Below are positions 1-9,213 of a stretch of 56,519 bases of DNA, piece by piece. Source of the DNA: Moraxellaceae bacterium (GTDB taxonomy: Bacteria; Pseudomonadota; Gammaproteobacteria; Pseudomonadales; Moraxellaceae); assembly GCA_029267635.1 (NCBI GenBank), contig JAJUIK010000016.1, positions 1 to 56,519 on the forward strand. The letters are read 5' to 3'. Below the pieces are notes generated by a model. The model was not told where the DNA came from. It ran no database searches and saw nothing but the letters and a program-made list of their open reading frames with translations. Within the stretch, counting starts at the first letter, position 1. Each line of letters opens with the position of its first letter. A program made the translations under genes and the position numbers.

Positions 1-30
1 ATACCTCTATTTTATTCAGTTGGTTATCAA

Positions 31-1146
31 TTAATTCGATTGTTCTGCTGTGACGTATTCCACCACTTCCAGATTAAAACCGGACAGCGCATTAAAACGC
101 AGCGGTGAACTGAGCAGACGCATTTTTTCCACCCCCAGATCCCGCAGGATTTGTGCACCCACCCCAATGGTCTGGTATTGCTGTGACAGGGCAGCATTGG
201 ATTTGACATTTTTTGGTTGGGTCAAGGCATCTAGACCCGGACCCAGGTCCTGTAAATGACGCTGACCAATCCACACCAGTACACCACGTTCACTATTGGC
301 AATCGTACTCAAGGCACGATCCAGATTCCAGGCCGGCTGACCATCTGCTTTGTTCAGTTTCAGCAAGTCACGGGTTGGATTAAAACCATGTACCCGTACC
401 GTGGTTACACCTTCTGCTGGATTGCCCTTAACCAGTGCCACATGAATGTCCGGATTGCCCAGTTCACGGTAACGGTGTAACTGGAATGTGCCGTATTCAG
501 TGTCGATGCTTTGGCTATCCAGATGCTCAACGGTTTGCTCGTTGGTCATGCGGTAGTGAATCAGGTCGGCAATGGTTCCGATCTTCAGGCCATGTTTTTC
601 CGCAAACACTTCCAGATCCGGACGGCGTGCCATGCTGCCGTCTTCATTAATAATTTCACAGATCACGGAGGCTGGTTCCAGACCGGCCAAACGTGACAAA
701 TCACAGCCGGCTTCGGTATGACCGGCACGGTGTAATACACCACCCGGCTGTGCCATCAGCGGGAAAATATGCCCCGGCTGCACAATGTCGCTGGGTTTGG
801 CATGTGCAGCCACTGCGGTGCGGATGGTATGTGCACGTTCAGCAGCTGAAATACCGGTAGTAATGCCATCGGCAGCTTCAATGGACAGGGTGAAATTGGT
901 GCCATGCTGCGCGCCATTCTGATCGACCATCAGTGGCAGATTCAGCTGTTGGCAACGTTCTTTGCTTAAGGTCAGGCAGACCAGGCCACGGGCATGGGTG
1001 ATCATGAAGTTGATGTCTTCCGGGCGCACGTGAGTTGCGGCGATGACCAGATCCCCTTCGTTTTCGCGGTCTTCATCATCCATCAGGATGACCATTTTGC
1101 CTGCGCGGATATCTGCAACCAGCTCTGCAACGCTATTTAATGCCAT
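31..1146 (-). CDS. ribB: 3,4-dihydroxy-2-butanone 4-phosphate synthase with degenerate GTP cyclohydrolase II-like domain
   Basis: Makes the four-carbon precursor of riboflavin from ribulose 5-phosphate in the cytosol. Residues 1-200 are a full DHBP synthase: the acidic loop [10 protein letters not shown] at 23-32, THARGLVC near 49-56, a TNFTLSIEA loop near 83, H125 and the [11 protein letters not shown] segment at 140-150. Residues 205-371 align in outline with GTP cyclohydrolase II, including the final RLLSSP...LEVVEYV segment, but the zinc cysteines of that enzyme (the ECLTGD...CDCG region) are absent. I infer that only the DHBP synthase half is catalytic, so a separate RibA would be needed. 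The stop codon lies 30 bases from the window edge. The intervening DNA upstream holds no FMN riboswitch that I can recognise. Confidence 0.93.
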   Translation of the reverse strand: MALNSVAELVADIRAGKMVILMDDEDRENEGDLVIAATHVRPEDINFMITHARGLVCLTLSKERCQQLNLPLMVDQNGAQHGTNFTLSIEAADGITTGISAAERAHTIRTAVAAHAKPSDIVQPGHIFPLMAQPGGVLHRAGHTEAGCDLSRLAGLEPASVICEIINEDGSMARRPDLEVFAEKHGLKIGTIADLIHYRMTNEQTVEHLDSQSIDTEYGTFQLHRYRELGNPDIHVALVKGNPAEGVTTVRVHGFNPTRDLLKLNKADGQPAWNLDRALSTIANSERGVLVWIGQRHLQDLGPGLDALTQPKNVKSNAALSQQYQTIGVGAQILRDLGVEKMRLLSSPLRFNALSGFNLEVVEYVTAEQSN

Positions 1147-1204
1147 AAAACTCTTCTCAACCCCAACCTATTGACCAGCTCACATGAGCATGCTGCTCTG
1201 GAAT

Positions 1205-1238
1205 AAAAAATGGACAATAAATTGCTTTATTGTCCATT
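1205..1238 (-). terminator. Rho-independent terminator of the nitroreductase gene
   Basis: Perfect 11-bp stem (1211-1221 with 1226-1236), 4-nt loop, followed on the minus strand by a T run. It separates the nitroreductase transcript from ribB. Confidence 0.85.
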
Positions 1239-1263
1239 ACATACTGCCGCTCTATTTGCAAAC

Positions 1264-1902
1264 TCAGTAGAAGGTTTTAAAACGCGCTTCGTCTGCAATC
1301 ACGTCTTTTTCACCCGCAGGTGCTTCAACCGAACCAAATACCAATTGGGCACGGAGTTTCCAGTTGGCCGGGATATTGAATTTTTGTGCCACTTGTTCAT
1401 CTACAATCGGGTTGTAATGCTGTAAAGATGCCCCTAAACCTTGTTCTGACAATGCAGTCCACACAGCAAATTGGGCAATCGCGGTAGAATGCTCTGACCA
1501 GATCGGAAAGTTATCAGCATATGCAGCAAACTGCTCTTGCAAACCTTTTACTACATTTTGATCTTCAAAGAACAAGGCTGTACCAAAACCTGCCGCAAAA
1601 CTGTCAATTTTATCGCTGGTTGCCTGGAAGTTTTCTGCTGGCACGATTTGACGCAATGCATTTTTCACGATATTCCAGAAATCATGGTGCGCTTGACCAA
1701 ACAGGTTCACCACACGAGATGACTGTGAGTTAAACGCGGAAGGGCTTAAACGTACCGCTTTACGGATCACTTCATCCAGTTCTTGCTGTTTTGCAGTGAC
1801 ATTTTTACCAATGCTATAAATGGTACGGCGTTGTGCAAGATGATCTAAAAAAGTAGTTTGTTGAGTTTCATTAGAACCAAAAATATTGCTTAAAAATGAC
1901 AT
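1264..1902 (-). CDS. Nitroreductase family protein (Frm2/Hbn1-like)
   Basis: 212-aa FMN-dependent nitroreductase-type oxidoreductase, probably cytosolic. An RRTIYSIGKN segment near the N-terminus and SPSAFNSQSSR near residue 55 are typical of the Frm2/Hbn1 subgroup, which reduces nitroaromatics and has been linked to fatty-acid and redox responses. The start at 1902 is chosen because GAGGA lies at normal distance upstream and the protein then begins MSFLSNIF as in family members. A longer reading of 25 more residues back to 1977 has no similar support. It is monocistronic, with its own terminator downstream. The physiological substrate cannot be told from sequence. Confidence 0.88.
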   Translation of the reverse strand: MSFLSNIFGSNETQQTTFLDHLAQRRTIYSIGKNVTAKQQELDEVIRKAVRLSPSAFNSQSSRVVNLFGQAHHDFWNIVKNALRQIVPAENFQATSDKIDSFAAGFGTALFFEDQNVVKGLQEQFAAYADNFPIWSEHSTAIAQFAVWTALSEQGLGASLQHYNPIVDEQVAQKFNIPANWKLRAQLVFGSVEAPAGEKDVIADEARFKTFY

Positions 1903-2074
1903 GGATGTGTCCTCATTCTGTTGCAGTGCGCTTTTCACTGAATATGAAACCATCTTAGTCGTTATTTTATTGGTCACCTAGCCTCTGTTTTTGGACACAG
2001 CGTTCTATTTATGCAACTGATTCAATGCCAATTCAAATCACCTCCCGATGTGCCGGCAGAAAGTGGGTATCGAT

Positions 2075-2087
2075 TGTAGAATCTACA
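2075..2087. promoter_or_regulatory. Inverted repeat upstream of the nitroreductase gene, possible operator
   Basis: TGTAGA-A-TCTACA forms a near-perfect palindrome about 175 bp upstream of the nitroreductase start. It overlaps a TACAAT hexamer on the minus strand that could be a -10 element. A regulator site is an inference; no cognate regulator is encoded next to it. Confidence 0.25.
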
Positions 2088-2128
2088 GTGTCGTAATGCT
2101 GAATTTTGGTTTTATAAAGACGAATCCA

Positions 2129-2163
2129 TAAAAAAACAGGCCTCTCATGTGCCTGTTTTTTTT
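2129..2163. terminator. Rho-independent terminator downstream of the periplasmic protein gene
   Basis: AACAGGC (2135-2141) pairs with GCCTGTT (2151-2157). T runs on both strands make it usable in both directions; the minus-strand gene ending at 2187 is the likely user. Confidence 0.75.
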
Positions 2164-2186
2164 ATATCTATTCTTTAGAACAGCTC

Positions 2187-3020
2187 TTAATTTGCTGTTG
2201 CCAAAACCTTTTGCTGTTCCTGACGCTGTTGCTTTAACAAGGCAGACGCAGCAATTTCAATCGGTTGCTGTGTATTGGCATCAATGGATTTCACGGCAGT
2301 TTGCGCATGCTGGGTACGATTTGCAGTAAACAGATCACCAAAGCTCATGTTCTGTTCTGCTTTAAACGGGGCAGTATTGTTTTTGGATAAATCTTTATGC
2401 CATTTATAGGTCAGTACCGAATCCACCGGCAAAATGACTTTGCTCAGCAAGTTCAGCATGAACAGGTCAGTTTTTTCACCCTTTAACGCCACCGGCAATT
2501 CAGTTAAACGTGAAGCACCGTATTTCTCGTTTTGGTACTGGACCAGTGAATACAGATCTTTGTGCTGAGGTGCCTGACCTGTGGTCATATATTCATAGTA
2601 GGCCAACACAGGTGCCTGTTTAAAGGCCTGATCTAAAGTTGCCATATATTGTTCGTGCTCTGCACCTTTTAACTTTTCGATTTTGCGGTCGATAGTACGG
2701 CTGGCAGAACGGCTATATGAAAAAAGCGCATAGTCCTTTTCCGTAGCAAGCGAATCATAGCCTGCGTTTACAATGTAGTCTTGTGCTTTCAATAGTTCAT
2801 TGAAGTTGAACTGAACGCCTTTCAACTCTGGCGCAAGCTCAAGGTGCTCTACCTTTAAAACCGCATATTCACTCTTGATTACCGCTTTATTAGCAATCGC
2901 TTCATTCAAAATCAACACCGGTTTTGCTGATGGTTCTGCTGGCGCTGCATTCGCTTGTGCTGAAAAAGCGAAAATTACGGCTAAACTCAGTGCAGAAATT
3001 GTCTTTGAAGATAGTTTCAT
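2187..3020 (-). CDS. Hypothetical periplasmic/secreted protein
   Basis: 277-aa protein of a family I do not recognise. It begins with a clear Sec signal peptide (MKLSSKTISA followed by a hydrophobic stretch, predicted cleavage after AQANA at about residue 25). No lipobox and no further membrane segment are visible. The mature part is mostly helical in character, with many Lys, Gln and Ala and no cysteine pair or catalytic motif I can name. The start at 3020 is preferred because AAGGTA precedes it and it places the signal peptide at the N-terminus; a reading starting at 3140 would bury the signal peptide. It is a single-gene unit ended by the hairpin at 2135-2157. Confidence 0.72.
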   Translation of the reverse strand: MKLSSKTISALSLAVIFAFSAQANAAPAEPSAKPVLILNEAIANKAVIKSEYAVLKVEHLELAPELKGVQFNFNELLKAQDYIVNAGYDSLATEKDYALFSYSRSASRTIDRKIEKLKGAEHEQYMATLDQAFKQAPVLAYYEYMTTGQAPQHKDLYSLVQYQNEKYGASRLTELPVALKGEKTDLFMLNLLSKVILPVDSVLTYKWHKDLSKNNTAPFKAEQNMSFGDLFTANRTQHAQTAVKSIDANTQQPIEIAASALLKQQRQEQQKVLATAN

Positions 3021-3859
3021 TTTATACCTTAAAAAGATAAAACATTTTGGATTATCGAAGGTGAGGGAGATCGATATATAACCATTATATTCTGTATTTT
3101 TTATTGTAAAAGTGTTTGTGAAGTTAAACTTTCTAATCACTTGTTATTGAACAAAATTTAATCTAAATAAAAAAATATTACTGAGCTTTAAAATTTAAAA
3201 TTAATTTGAATTATATTGCGTTTAAACAATTAATTGTGACTTTTTTAACAAAAGTGATCAAAAAAACAATTCCCTTAATATAGTATTTTTGAGCTAACAA
3301 ATATAATAAATTTCACATGAATTAATAATAATGTGGTTTTGCCAAAAAATGCAGGCCTGTCCCAAATCGGCAGGGTATTTTTTTATTATGAAGTTTTAAT
3401 ACACAATTAATCATTCCAAAAGCTAGTCTCCCTCGATAAACTCCCACTCGTTTGCACCATCCCTGAAGCACTGATCAGTTGAGAGAATCCACATCAATTT
3501 TTTAGTATTTTTGCAAAAACCACGATCGTCCTTTTCATTCTCATCAGAGCAAGCATAAATGAGCTAAATATCCCTGGACACCTGGATACATTCTCCCTTT
3601 ATGCGCTCATGTACGATATTACTTACACTAAATACAGTCATTCGCGTCTTGGGGACTTTGAGTAATTGTCATATTCTGAATTCAACAAGGAACAGGATGT
3701 TCCGCATACATAAAACAATAATGATAAGTATGTTGAAAAGGACGCATAGCAGCAGGGTAAGCGCTATACCAAAACTGAAAAACCAAGAAAGCCCCAACAG
3801 GATGTTGGGGCTTTCTTGGTTTAGGTCCAATTAAAATGATGTTAAGTTATTATTTTATA
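3021..3859. other. AT-rich intergenic region of about 840 bp without a convincing gene
   Basis: Contains the upstream region of the minus-strand periplasmic protein gene, then DNA in which I see no credible coding region. One open frame at 3601-3834 (77 codons) has no ribosome binding site and no recognisable composition. The only strong structure is the long perfect inverted repeat at 3781-3821. A weaker CCTG...CAGG hairpin followed by seven Ts sits at about 3355-3385. Confidence 0.6.
3781..3821. repeat. Perfect 19-bp inverted repeat with 3-nt loop, possible bidirectional terminator
   Basis: Bases 3781-3799 are the exact reverse complement of 3803-3821, around a GGA loop, with GCCCCAAC/GTTGGGGC at the core. 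It is too perfect to be chance. It lies just downstream of the small minus-strand gene ending at 3860, so a terminator for that export operon is the simplest reading, although the T run after it is short. Confidence 0.6.
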
Positions 3860-4252
3860 TCAATATCTTAAATACGAATGATGCTGGATATAACACATGC
3901 GTCGTGCAAAATAAGGGGTGTAGCAAAGACTAAGAAAATCACATAGGGTCCATAACCGGGTTCCGCAACTGAAATATTGACCGGCATCCAACAGGGAAAG
4001 CGGATATTCCCCACTGCTAAAATAGTAGTCTGCAATCGAAGCCTGCTGATGCTGAGTTAGCACACCAAAGTCCAGATCAGCCTTGAGGATTCCCACCTGT
4101 AACAGTCCTGCCCAATCAGGTAGCAACAGATTCTTGCGTTCACCTGTCTTGAGCACAGCTATCGGCTGCCCATCGAAAAACGCCACCATAGGCAAAGCTA
4201 GCCCAAAGGCATTGCGCCAGAAACTTGCTGATCGCTGTAAGATAATTTGCAC
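3860..4252 (-). CDS. Hypothetical protein at the end of the ABC export operon
   Basis: 130-aa protein of unknown family, starting with GTG at 4252, 11 bp after the stop of the ABC permease gene, with a purine-rich AAGGGAAGAG upstream. The spacing suggests it is the last gene of the export operon. The sequence is rich in aromatic residues and Leu/Cys, with the words GLALPMVAFFDGQPIAVLKTGERKN near the N-terminus split by polar stretches; no transmembrane segment is decisive. I cannot assign a function; it could also be a poorly conserved lineage-specific protein. Confidence 0.55.
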   Translation of the reverse strand: MQIILQRSASFWRNAFGLALPMVAFFDGQPIAVLKTGERKNLLLPDWAGLLQVGILKADLDFGVLTQHQQASIADYYFSSGEYPLSLLDAGQYFSCGTRLWTLCDFLSLCYTPYFARRMCYIQHHSYLRY

Positions 4253-4263
4253 AGCTCTTCCCT

Positions 4264-5394
4264 TTAGGCCATGTTTTTAATGCTGACCTGAAAGCGTTTC
4301 AGGGAAAAGAAGAAAAAACCAGCGCCAATCAGCAATAACCAGACAAATGAACTCCATACCACATCAATGCCCGCACCACGGAACAGGATGGCTTGCCCCA
4401 ACTGTACCAAATGAGTGGTCGGTGCCAGTAGCATCAGGTTCTGGACAATCTCCGGCATACTTTCCCGCGGCGTCATCCCCCCAGAAAGCATCTGTAAGGG
4501 AATCAAGGTCATAATCATCAGCAGACCAAATTGCGGCATGCTCTTGGCGATGGTCGCCATAAAAATCCCCATCGAAGTGGTAGCAAATAAGGATAAGGCC
4601 GCCCCACATAAAAACAGCGGTACTGAACCTTCAATGGGAACACGCAACAAATCCTGCACAACAAACTGTAACGAGGCCGAGGCCGCCAACAGCACCACCA
4701 GTCCCATCGACCAGACCTTGGCCAGCATGATTTCTGTTGCAGTGACCGGCATGACCAGCAAATGCTCAATGGTGCCATGTTCACGTTCACGGATCAGCGC
4801 TGCACCGGTCAGAATAATCGACAGCATGGCCACGTGATTGATGATTTCCATCAGGCTGCCAAACCAGGATTCTTGCAAGCCCGGATTAAAACGTGCACGT
4901 AAAGTCAACTCTACCGGCAAGGCAGTTTCATGACGATGGCCTTGTACAAATTCGTTCACTTCACCCTGCACAATCTGCCCAATATAGCCACTGCCGGAAA
5001 AGGCCTGGCTCATCCGTGTCGCATCGACATTGAGCTGGATTTCCGGATGCTGTCCTGCCAGCACATCCTGCTGGAAATTGGGTGGAATATTCAGGGCAAA
5101 GGTATACAAGCCAGCATCCAGTGCCGGATCCACTTCATGCAGGCTAATCAACTGCGGTGAGTTAAACTGCGGCGGATAAAATGCCGATACAATGCGGTTC
5201 GACAAAGGCGACTGATCTTCATCTACAATCGCGATCGCCGCCTCATTCAGGGTTTCCGGCATTGCGGTAGCGGCGGTATAAATGCCCACTGTAAAGGTAT
5301 AAACAATCAGAAACAGCATCATCGGATCACGCCATAAGCTCCATAATTCCTTGATGCCCAGTCGGTAAATATTGGCCAGTTTCTCTCGGATCAT
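4264..5394 (-). CDS. ABC-2 type transporter permease (YhhJ-like)
   Basis: 376-aa inner-membrane permease. One membrane span lies near residues 25-45, followed by a large periplasmic domain (about 50-175, with DEDQSPLSNRIVSAF near 57) and five or six more spans from about 185 to the C-terminus. This is the ABC2_membrane_3 layout of YhhJ/YbhR-type permeases. It lies 1 bp downstream of the RbbA-like ATPase/permease gene and has a good AGGAG site. In Escherichia coli the corresponding trio is yhiI-rbbA-yhhJ. The expected role is the second permease half of a HlyD-linked exporter; substrate not deducible. Confidence 0.9.
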   Translation of the reverse strand: MIREKLANIYRLGIKELWSLWRDPMMLFLIVYTFTVGIYTAATAMPETLNEAAIAIVDEDQSPLSNRIVSAFYPPQFNSPQLISLHEVDPALDAGLYTFALNIPPNFQQDVLAGQHPEIQLNVDATRMSQAFSGSGYIGQIVQGEVNEFVQGHRHETALPVELTLRARFNPGLQESWFGSLMEIINHVAMLSIILTGAALIREREHGTIEHLLVMPVTATEIMLAKVWSMGLVVLLAASASLQFVVQDLLRVPIEGSVPLFLCGAALSLFATTSMGIFMATIAKSMPQFGLLMIMTLIPLQMLSGGMTPRESMPEIVQNLMLLAPTTHLVQLGQAILFRGAGIDVVWSSFVWLLLIGAGFFFFSLKRFQVSIKNMA

Positions 5395-5395
5395 G

Positions 5396-8119
5396 CTATC
5401 GCTCCTGTTTCTTGAGCAATAAAATCGCTATACCGATAATCACCGGAATGGCAGCCAGCAGCGCCCACAGGGAATGCTGTAAATCCTGTAAGGTTAAGGC
5501 CTTATTAAATACACCACGGCTGATCATGATCATATAGGTGGCAGGATATACTTCGCCAATGACTCGCGCTGCCCCTTCAAGCGAAGACACCGGATTGGTC
5601 AGGCCGGAATATTGTGCAGCGGGAATCAAGGTTCCGAGCATGGCAAAGAACATGGCGGCGATCTGGCTTTTGGTCAGGGCGGATGCCAGCAACCCCATCC
5701 CGGTAGAAATGATAATAAACAAGAACGTGGCCAGAGCCAGCGCCAGGAAGCTCCCCGTCATCGGTACAGCAAAAACGGTCACTGCCAGTAGCCACATCAG
5801 CAGAAAATTGCAAAATGCCAGGGCAATATACGGCAACTGCTTGCCGATCAGAAATTCCGCTCGCGTAACCGGGGTAACATACAGGTTGATGATAGAACCC
5901 AGTTCTTTTTCTCGCACCACCGCCAGTGCAGTAAGCATCGCCGGCAACATCAGCAGTAAGAGCGGAATCACCGCAGGCACCATCGCCGGTAAACTGCGTA
6001 CATCGGGATTGTAACGGAAGCGCGTTTCAACCGAGATCAGCCCCGCAGGCTGTATGCCCAGTTTGGCCTGGCTCTGTTCCTGCAACCAGGACAAATGAAT
6101 GCCCTGCACATAACCCTGTACCGTTTCCGCACGCATCGGCATGGCACCATCAATCCAGGCACCAATTTCCACATTTTTGCCCCGTGCCACATCCTGTGCA
6201 AAACCGGGCGGAATTTCTAAGGCTAAGGCCAATTCACCACTGCGCATGCGCTGATCCAGATCCTGCTCATCACGAATCGGCGCCTGTTCAATAAAATAAC
6301 GAGAACCGGACAGGCTCAGCACATAGTTCTGGCTTAGAGAGGTCTGGTCATGGTCCAGTACGGCATAACTCAAATCTTCCACATCCATACTGATGCCATA
6401 GCCAATCACGAACATCAAAATAATCGAACCGAGCAAAGCCAGTGTGGAACGTACCGGATCACGACGTAATTCCAGACTCTCACGCCAGGCATAACTCAGC
6501 ATGCGCTGCACACTAAACGGACGGCGTTTTAGGTTGGCCACTGGCATTTCCAGGTTCAGTTCAGGTGCATTCTCCTCAGCCTGATGGCCTGCCCCGGCAT
6601 CCAGTAAATATTCAATAAAGGCCTGTTCCAGAGTTTCTGCTCCACGCTTCTCGATCAATGCCTGAGGACGGTCACTATCGAGAACTTTACCGGCATGCAT
6701 CAAGGACATGCGGTCACAGCGCATGGCTTCATTCATAAAATGCGTGGAAATAAAAATGGTGACTTTATCCTGCCGCGACAGATTGACCAGCAAACGCCAG
6801 AAATTGTCCCGTGCGACCGGATCGACCCCGGAAGTCGGTTCATCCAGAATCAGGATTTCCGGATGATGCACCATGGCAACCGCCAAAGACAGCCTTTGTC
6901 GCATGCCCAAAGGCAGATTTTCCGGCAACTCATCCTGCACGTTTTTCAGCTCAAAACGTTGCAGCATGTCTTCTACCCGTGCTGCAATCTGGTCTTTCGG
7001 CACATGAAACAGTCGGGCATGCAGCTGCAAATTCTGCACGACACTAAGTTCACTATAGAGGGAAAAGGACTGCGACATATAACCGACGCGTTTGCGGATC
7101 GACAGGTCATGACCATCTACAGCGGTGCCAAACAGCCAAGCCTGACCTTCGGTTGCGGGCTGCAAGCCGGTCAGCATTTTCATGGTCATGGTTTTGCCAC
7201 ACCCATTGGAACCTAAAAAGCCAAAGATCTCGCCTTGACGCACTTTAAAATTCACATGATCCACAGCGGTGAAATCGCCGAAACGCAGGGTCAGGTTTTC
7301 CGCCTCAATCGCATACAGCTCAGATTGATCTTGCAATGGTGGAATAATCACCAGCTGATAGCCTTTTTTCTTTTCTGCCGGCAACAGCTGAATAAAGGCT
7401 TCTTCCAGTGACTGGCTCTGGGTCGAGGCCAAAATCTCTTGCGGTGTGCCGATAGCCAACACTTTGCCGGCGTCCATCGTGACCAGCCAGTCGAAATCCT
7501 GCGCTTCATCCATATAAGCCGTAGCCACTATCACGCTCATTTGTGGCCGGGTCTGGCGGATGTGACGGATCAACTGCCAAAATTGCGCACGTGCCAGCGG
7601 ATCAACGCCGGTGGTCGGTTCATCTAGAATCAGCAAATCCGGATCATGAATCAGTGCACAACACAGCCCGAGTTTCTGCTTCATGCCACCCGACAGTTTT
7701 CCTGCAGGACGCTCCAGAAAGGCATATAGACCTGTACTTTGCGTGAGCTCATCAATACGTTTGCGCCGTTCCGCAGCATCATGGCCAAACAGACGGGCAA
7801 AAAATTGTAGGTTTTCCTCGACCGATAAGGTGGGATAGAGGTTTTTGCCCAGCCCTTGTGGCATATAGGCGATATTGGGACAAATCTTTTCACGATGATG
7901 CCGCTGTGCCATATCGCCGCCCAGCACCATGACCTTGCCCTGCTGCACCTGACGCGCACCGGCAACCAGGGCCAACAGGCTGGATTTTCCCACGCCATCC
8001 GGCCCAATCAACCCCACCATCTGTCGTGCTGGAATGTGCAGGTCAATCGCATCCAGGGCTTTGACCCGGCCATAATCCAGGCTGACCTGACTTAACTCGG
8101 CGACGACAGACTGCGGCAT
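5396..8119 (-). CDS. rbbA: RbbA-like ABC transporter: two ATPase domains fused to an ABC-2 permease
   Basis: 907 aa, close to the length of E. coli RbbA. Domain 1 (about 7-240) has Walker A GPDGVGKS at 39-46, signature LSGGMKQK and Walker [14 protein letters not shown]. Domain 2 (about 275-505) has Walker A GSNGCGKT, Walker [14 protein letters not shown] and a divergent signature LPLGMRQR in place of LSGGQ. Residues about 555-907 are an ABC-2 permease with an N-terminal span, a periplasmic domain and five further spans. It is co-transcribed with the HlyD adaptor upstream (1-bp gap) and the YhhJ-like permease downstream (1-bp gap). RbbA has been described as ribosome-associated in E. coli, but the operon context here favours export across the inner membrane. 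Confidence 0.92.
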   Translation of the reverse strand: MPQSVVAELSQVSLDYGRVKALDAIDLHIPARQMVGLIGPDGVGKSSLLALVAGARQVQQGKVMVLGGDMAQRHHREKICPNIAYMPQGLGKNLYPTLSVEENLQFFARLFGHDAAERRKRIDELTQSTGLYAFLERPAGKLSGGMKQKLGLCCALIHDPDLLILDEPTTGVDPLARAQFWQLIRHIRQTRPQMSVIVATAYMDEAQDFDWLVTMDAGKVLAIGTPQEILASTQSQSLEEAFIQLLPAEKKKGYQLVIIPPLQDQSELYAIEAENLTLRFGDFTAVDHVNFKVRQGEIFGFLGSNGCGKTMTMKMLTGLQPATEGQAWLFGTAVDGHDLSIRKRVGYMSQSFSLYSELSVVQNLQLHARLFHVPKDQIAARVEDMLQRFELKNVQDELPENLPLGMRQRLSLAVAMVHHPEILILDEPTSGVDPVARDNFWRLLVNLSRQDKVTIFISTHFMNEAMRCDRMSLMHAGKVLDSDRPQALIEKRGAETLEQAFIEYLLDAGAGHQAEENAPELNLEMPVANLKRRPFSVQRMLSYAWRESLELRRDPVRSTLALLGSIILMFVIGYGISMDVEDLSYAVLDHDQTSLSQNYVLSLSGSRYFIEQAPIRDEQDLDQRMRSGELALALEIPPGFAQDVARGKNVEIGAWIDGAMPMRAETVQGYVQGIHLSWLQEQSQAKLGIQPAGLISVETRFRYNPDVRSLPAMVPAVIPLLLLMLPAMLTALAVVREKELGSIINLYVTPVTRAEFLIGKQLPYIALAFCNFLLMWLLAVTVFAVPMTGSFLALALATFLFIIISTGMGLLASALTKSQIAAMFFAMLGTLIPAAQYSGLTNPVSSLEGAARVIGEVYPATYMIMISRGVFNKALTLQDLQHSLWALLAAIPVIIGIAILLLKKQER

Positions 8120-8120
8120 G

Positions 8121-9185
8121 TTATTCTACCTTGCTGGACAGTTGCACCGGCCATACGGCCTGCGGATCCAGCTTGATCCAGGCCACACCCGGCAAGCCGG
8201 TTTTCACCTGATTGGGATATTTCTGCAGCAGATTTTTATCCACTTTCGCCTTGACCCGAAACATCAGCTTTTGCCGTTCGCTCTGGGTTTCCACGGTTTT
8301 TGGGGTGAACTGTGCAGTATCAGCCACATAAGAAACTGTGGCCGGAATCACCAGATTCGGTGCCACATCCAGCACAATACGCACTTCTGTACCCAAGGCA
8401 ATTTTCCCCACCACGGTTTCTGGCAGGAAAAAGGTCATATACACATCCGAGAGATCAATCAGATTGATGACCTTACCACCAGCGGCAATAATCTCACCCG
8501 GCTCGGCAATGCGGTATTGCACCCGCGCCTTGATCGGCGACTTTAACTGGCTATCCTCAATATCAAATTGAATACGCTGAATGGTAGCTTTGACTGCGTT
8601 CACGGCAGACTCGGCTCCAATCACCTGTGCCTGCGTAGCGGCAATTGCGGCATCTGCACTGGCCACCTGGGCTTTGGCAGTATTGACCGCTGCCATTGCG
8701 CGCTGCACATTGGCACGATCATCATCCAGTTGCTGCTGCGAAGAAGCCCCTTCTTTAGCCAGAATTTCAGTACGTTTTACTCGGCGTTGTGCCGCATGCA
8801 GTTCGGTTTCACGTTGCGATACCATCGCCAGCATCGCGGCCTTGTCACTCTGGCGCATCGCCACTTGTGCTTTAGCCGTCAATACGGCATTTTCAGCTTG
8901 CTGCTGTTGTGCTCTAGCTTCATTGAGCTGTGCTTCCAGCGTCGAAACCTTGATTTTGGCCAGGATCTGCCCCGGTTCCACAAACTCACCTTCATGGACC
9001 AATACCGCTTCTAACTGTCCCGGCATTTTGCTGGCAATATCAATTTCGGTGGCCTCAATCCGGCCATTACCACTGATCAGACCCTCGGTATCCGGCTGCT
9101 GCAAACGCTGCCACACATAATAGGCCACCAAGGCCAATACCAGAATCAGCCCGATTCCCCAAAACAGTTTGTTCTTTTTCATCAT
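8121..9185 (-). CDS. HlyD/YhiI-family periplasmic adaptor (membrane fusion protein)
   Basis: 354-aa membrane fusion protein linking the ABC exporter to the outer membrane factor encoded just upstream. It has a short cytoplasmic N-terminus (MMKKNK), one inner-membrane span (about 9-25), a lipoyl half-motif, a long alanine/glutamine-rich coiled-coil hairpin (about 95-210), the second lipoyl half and a beta-barrel domain. ATG at 9185 or 9182 is chosen because it puts the membrane anchor at the N-terminus and follows the upstream stop by 28 bp; extension to 9317 would overlap the neighbour. The ribosome binding site (GTGGGC) is weak, so coupling to the upstream gene is likely. Confidence 0.9.
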   Translation of the reverse strand: MMKKNKLFWGIGLILVLALVAYYVWQRLQQPDTEGLISGNGRIEATEIDIASKMPGQLEAVLVHEGEFVEPGQILAKIKVSTLEAQLNEARAQQQQAENAVLTAKAQVAMRQSDKAAMLAMVSQRETELHAAQRRVKRTEILAKEGASSQQQLDDDRANVQRAMAAVNTAKAQVASADAAIAATQAQVIGAESAVNAVKATIQRIQFDIEDSQLKSPIKARVQYRIAEPGEIIAAGGKVINLIDLSDVYMTFFLPETVVGKIALGTEVRIVLDVAPNLVIPATVSYVADTAQFTPKTVETQSERQKLMFRVKAKVDKNLLQKYPNQVKTGLPGVAWIKLDPQAVWPVQLSSKVE

Positions 9186-9213
9186 GCCCACATTTATTGT
9201 ATTTGGTTCAAAA

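Noticed and set aside
1147..1263. FMN riboswitch upstream of ribB
   Set aside because: The gap before ribB is short and shows only the neighbouring terminator and an AGCATGCT palindrome, without the conserved FMN aptamer segments.
3601..3834. 77-codon plus-strand open frame
   Set aside because: No ribosome binding site, no coding-like composition, and its 3' end is formed by the 19-bp inverted repeat.
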